From Chlorogloea sp. CCALA 695 (GTDB lineage Bacteria; Cyanobacteriota; Cyanobacteriia; Cyanobacteriales; Chroococcidiopsidaceae), in NCBI RefSeq assembly GCF_003003885.1, contig NZ_PVWN01000026.1:1-56748 (forward strand): a DNA stretch of 56,748 bases. The letters are read 5' to 3'. This document shows positions 53,630 to 56,748 of this stretch, in pieces (the stretch's first letter is position 1; each line of letters opens with the position of its first letter). The translations under genes were made by a program, and so were the position numbers. The notes under the pieces were generated by a model. The model was not told the origin of the DNA. It worked only from the letters and a program-made list of their open reading frames with translations, and searched no databases.

Positions 53630-55135
53630 TTGACCAAGCTCTCAAACAAGAATAATCAAACTACCTCTAGCCCTGAGAGTAGTACGTTGGATACCAGTCA
53701 ACCAATACCACGCAAAAAGATAAATAAATTTATTGCTATTTATTTCCTTGTCTTTTGTTTGATCGGTATCGGCCCTTTGATTTTTTGGTTAAATAACCGT
53801 AATGATCGCGCAAATCAATCAAATCAAGGTCAATCACCACTTGCTAGCTTGTTTAATTTTAATAGTAGTAATAAATCTATTCAGAGGCGGATTAGTCTAG
53901 CTAATAAAGTTTTAATTACAGCCGATAATAGTCCAGATAAACAGGCTGGAGTTCAAGCTTTTGCCAAACAAGATGTTGCCACTGCAATCGATAAGTTTAA
54001 CTCATCTTTACAGATGAATCGTAACGATCCAGAAGGATGGATTTATTTAAGCAATGCTAAAGCAGCCCAAATAGGTAATGTTGTAAAAATTGCAGTAATC
54101 GTGCCAATTGGCGGCAATTTAAATGTATCTAGAGAAATACTAAGAGGCGTAGCTCAAGCCCAATACGAGGTAAATAATGCTGGTGGCATTGGGGGGAATT
54201 TATTGCAGGTGGAGATTGCTAACGATGATAACGATCAGGCGATCGCCACCCAAATTGCTACAGAGTTAGTTAAAGATGCAAGTATTTTGGCTATCATTGG
54301 ACACAATTCTAGCGATGCCTCAATTGCTGCTGCTCCTGTTTATCAACAGGGCGGCTTAGTGATGATTTCTCCCACTAGCGTAGCCAGAAACTTGTCTGGT
54401 ATTGGTAATCATATATTTCGTACTACCCCGAATACTAGATTTCTAGCTAGCACGCTGGCAAATTATGCAGTTATTGAGGCTCGCAAAGCTAATATTGCGA
54501 TTTGTGCCGATTCCAAAGCTGAAGCTAGTAAGTCTTTCAAAGAAGAGTTTATTGCGGCTGTATTTGAAAAGGGCGGTAAAGTAACTAATACAACTTGTGA
54601 TTTTTCCGATCCAAACTTCGATCCGCAAGAAGTTTCATCGCAAGCGATTAGTGATGGAGCAGATAGCTTGTTGTTAGCCCCTTCAGTAGATAAGCTGAAT
54701 CAAGGTGTAGATGTAGCGCGAGCTAATAAAGGGCGGCTGCCTTTACTCGGTAGTCATACGATGTATACCTACGAGACTTTAAAGCAAGGACAAGTCGATC
54801 TCAATGGTATGGTACTTGCGGTAGCATGGCATCCGACAGCAATTCCAGGAAATCCCTTTGCACTCAAGGCAAAAAAGTTTTGGGGGGGAGCAGGGAGTTG
54901 GCGGACGGCAACGGCTTATGATGCGACTCAAGCGGTGATCGCTGGATTGAGATCTGGTAATAGCCGCGAACAACTGCAAAAGGCATTGTCTAATTCAGGC
55001 TTCTCTATCAATGGGGCAACAGGTACAGTCAAGTTTCTGCCTACAGGCGATCGCAACGCATCAGGTACTTTAGTTAAAATTCGACCAGGTAAGAATTCTG
55101 CCACAGGTTACGATTTTGCACCGTTTAAACCGTAA
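53630..55135 (+). CDS. Membrane-anchored branched-chain amino acid-type binding protein
   Basis: 501 residues from a TTG at 53630 (no nearby ATG). The N-terminus is polar, then one membrane helix (FIAIYFLVFCLIGIGPLIFWL). A Gln/Asn/Ser-rich linker and a short helical-repeat-like unit (GVQAFAKQDVATAIDKFNSSLQMN) follow. The rest is a type I periplasmic binding fold (VVKIAVIVPIGGNL, IIGHNSSDASIAAAPVYQQGG, and AYDATQAVIAGL), as in LivJ-like proteins. It is not a cleavable-signal protein and has no permease or ATPase neighbour. It may act as a receptor rather than a transporter subunit. The stop is followed after seven bases by the end of the AEC gene opposite. Confidence 0.88.
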   Translation: MTKLSNKNNQTTSSPESSTLDTSQPIPRKKINKFIAIYFLVFCLIGIGPLIFWLNNRNDRANQSNQGQSPLASLFNFNSSNKSIQRRISLANKVLITADNSPDKQAGVQAFAKQDVATAIDKFNSSLQMNRNDPEGWIYLSNAKAAQIGNVVKIAVIVPIGGNLNVSREILRGVAQAQYEVNNAGGIGGNLLQVEIANDDNDQAIATQIATELVKDASILAIIGHNSSDASIAAAPVYQQGGLVMISPTSVARNLSGIGNHIFRTTPNTRFLASTLANYAVIEARKANIAICADSKAEASKSFKEEFIAAVFEKGGKVTNTTCDFSDPNFDPQEVSSQAISDGADSLLLAPSVDKLNQGVDVARANKGRLPLLGSHTMYTYETLKQGQVDLNGMVLAVAWHPTAIPGNPFALKAKKFWGGAGSWRTATAYDATQAVIAGLRSGNSREQLQKALSNSGFSINGATGTVKFLPTGDRNASGTLVKIRPGKNSATGYDFAPFKP

Positions 55136-55142
55136 AACTCTT

Positions 55143-56162
55143 TTATTTAAATAAGACGAGCCACAAGGGAATCATTAATGGGAATGCAAGTGTAGACAGG
55201 ACAATACTACTGGCTGCCAGTTGCCGATCTAAGTTGTACTCTTCAGCCAGAATTAAGTTGGCGAAGGCAGTAGGCATTCCTGACATCAAAACTAAAGCAA
55301 AGCGCGCATCTCCAGTTACGCCAAAATAAGTCAAAACTATTCCTGCTAGTCCTGGTAGCACTAATATTTTTAAAACAGCAGGAATTACAGCAGCGTGGAA
55401 ACTTTTAATTCCCTGGAGTTTGCTTAATTGCATTCCTATCAACAGAAAAGCCCCAGGAATTACGAATAATAAAGAAGTTTGGATTCCCCATTCCATTAAG
55501 GGGGGAAACTCTAGATAACGGCTCAAGTAGCCAATTGCAAAAGCCCAAAGTGAAGGAACGCACATCACATCACGCAACTGCATCCACCACTGATTTTTCT
55601 GCGCTTGTCTGCCAAAATAGCTGGCAAGGACTACTCCTAAGCCGTAACTTCCTAGTAAGTTGTGAGTAACGCCGTAAAGTACCACCCAACCTAAATAAGC
55701 TGGATCGACAAAAGCTGGTGCGATCGCAAGTCCGATAAAACCAGTATTACCCAGCATAGATGCCAAAACAAAACTGCCCTTGCCCGATCGCTGTTTTGGA
55801 AATAACTTCCTGACAACTGGTAGTCCTCCCCACTTAATACTCTCAGCTAAAGGAATAGCTTGGTGCGGGCTTAACGCGTTATCGTTTTTTAATGAATGTG
55901 AAACTAAGCTATGCAAATACAGACTCAAGAGCGCCAAACCAAAACCCAGTAGCAGTACTTCTAGCGTAATTACTGGCGGCAACCACATAGCTTTAGAAAA
56001 ATCTGAGCGTCGAGCTAGCGCTAAAATTTGCATTGGTACTCCTACCCAGTACAAACTGCGACCTAGTAACCGAGGTAAATTTTCTCTTAATGGCAAAAAC
56101 TGTAACCGAAAGAGTAGTATTCCTAAACTTGTCCACAAAATACTTGTTGTCATTACCCACAT
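55143..56162 (-). CDS. AEC family transporter
   Basis: 339 residues, about ten membrane helices. The fold and sequence (LGNTGFIGLAIAPAFVDP, VLMSGMPTAFANLILAEEYNLD, IVLSTLAFPLMIPLW) match the auxin-efflux-carrier family, which moves organic anions or similar small solutes. The substrate cannot be told. There is a conserved hydrophilic loop near residues 100-130. It converges with the binding-protein gene with a 7-base gap and no terminator. Confidence 0.9.
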   Translation of the reverse strand: MWVMTTSILWTSLGILLFRLQFLPLRENLPRLLGRSLYWVGVPMQILALARRSDFSKAMWLPPVITLEVLLLGFGLALLSLYLHSLVSHSLKNDNALSPHQAIPLAESIKWGGLPVVRKLFPKQRSGKGSFVLASMLGNTGFIGLAIAPAFVDPAYLGWVVLYGVTHNLLGSYGLGVVLASYFGRQAQKNQWWMQLRDVMCVPSLWAFAIGYLSRYLEFPPLMEWGIQTSLLFVIPGAFLLIGMQLSKLQGIKSFHAAVIPAVLKILVLPGLAGIVLTYFGVTGDARFALVLMSGMPTAFANLILAEEYNLDRQLAASSIVLSTLAFPLMIPLWLVLFK

Positions 56163-56748
56163 TTTACTTACCAGCTAACAGCTAAGATGTATCATTTGAA
56201 AAATGTTTATTTGTTAGAATTTGAAGAAGCTAAAGGTAACTCTGTGATTAGCTGACAATTGATTTACAAGTTTTTAAGTCAAAATTTTTAATAAAATCGG
56301 CAAAGTTCTTCTTTCCGTCTTAGGTCTTTTTGTCTTTAAAATGGTAGTTATCGACAATGATTAATTTTTTGTAAAGAAAACACCATTTGAATCGCATATC
56401 TTTTAATCTGCGATTGAGAATAGTGTCGCTTGTATAAATCAACCAAAAATCAGTAATTGTTAGACAATTTCAAAGCAATATCTGCCTAAATAAACTAGCA
56501 ATAAATTGAGTGCTTTAGAGATAGTTGATTGTTCTTAAGTATTATATTTAACGGTGTTTTAGCTTGTCTTAAAATCAGTTAATCAAGCCTTTTCAATAGC
56601 TTAGGTAAACTTTTTATAAAATGTTTTAGCTAAAATTGCTGATTTTAAACTAATTTTAACTATGGAGATACTTAGCTGAGGATTTTTATATTTCTATGGC
56701 AAGCTTTGAAATCACCTATTCTCATTTTATAAATATCCGATTAGAGTT
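56163..56748. other. AT-rich gene-free end of the window
   Basis: 586 bases upstream of the AEC gene. No ORF beyond chance length was seen. A perfect 7-bp hairpin (AATCGCA/TGCGATT at 56390-56396 and 56409-56415) is the only clear structure. The AEC promoter must lie near 56170-56250. Confidence 0.5.

Noticed and set aside
1-56748. CRISPR array
   Set aside because: I saw no set of regularly spaced direct repeats of 25-40 bases.

Overview
The window is chromosomal DNA of a cyanobacterium. The evidence is dense HIP1-type palindromes (GCGATCGC), chlD (magnesium chelatase for chlorophyll), the PII/NtcA partner gene pipX, an RbcR-type LysR regulator, a PAM68-type photosystem II assembly protein, a SigF-type sigma factor and several small protein families known only from cyanobacteria. 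The genus cannot be fixed from sequence alone. Mixed surface-polysaccharide genes and decaying accessory genes fit a unicellular or colonial, Chroococcidiopsis-like lineage, but that is a guess.

Layout. 0-1.1 kb: remnant of an IS110-like transposase. 1.2-2.4 kb: FemAB/GNAT-like protein. 2.6-6.2 kb: two convergent ammonium transporter genes, each with a perfect GTA-N8-TAC (NtcA-type) site upstream. 6.2-13.1 kb, minus strand: Ski2-like helicase, proC, sepF, pipY, pipX and a chorismate-using PabB/TrpE-like enzyme. The transporters and pipX make this a nitrogen-related neighbourhood. 13.2-18.3 kb: methyltransferase pseudogene and three glycosyltransferases. 18.3-24.6 kb: ecfT-like gene, der, chlD, a stand-alone NACHT C-terminal module and sigF. 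25.0-28.9 kb: prfB (with a programmed +1 frameshift), a DUF3285 gene, ybeY, dgkA, trpG/pabA and an MBL-fold protein. 29.4-34.4 kb: pyruvyltransferase-like gene, HtrA protease, a two-component system and PrxQ.

34.5-38.5 kb, minus strand: DUF3148 gene, DAHP synthase, PAM68, rpsO and mrdA. 38.6-43.3 kb, plus strand except the tRNA: two small unknown genes, tRNA-Ser(GGA), ferredoxin, SNase-like lipoprotein, inositol-phosphatase-like gene, J-domain/TPR protein and hisZ. 43.5-45 kb: alpha/beta hydrolase, then a decayed WG-repeat fragment and a decayed DUF4178 gene. 45-49.2 kb: SDR, Rieske protein, PiT transporter, a 101-bp MITE-like insertion, mobA and an NmrA-like SDR. 49.5-56.2 kb: rbcR, a 4-Cys Ser/Thr kinase with membrane segments, a wrecked and an intact paralogue of a membrane-anchored periplasmic binding protein around an mgtC gene, and an AEC permease.

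Most of the window is core metabolism. The parts most worth a second look are the sigF plus NACHT-C pair, the kinase plus orphan binding-protein cluster, the MITE-like element at the end of mobA, a 17-bp motif placed identically upstream of two genes, and at least five genes in different stages of decay.
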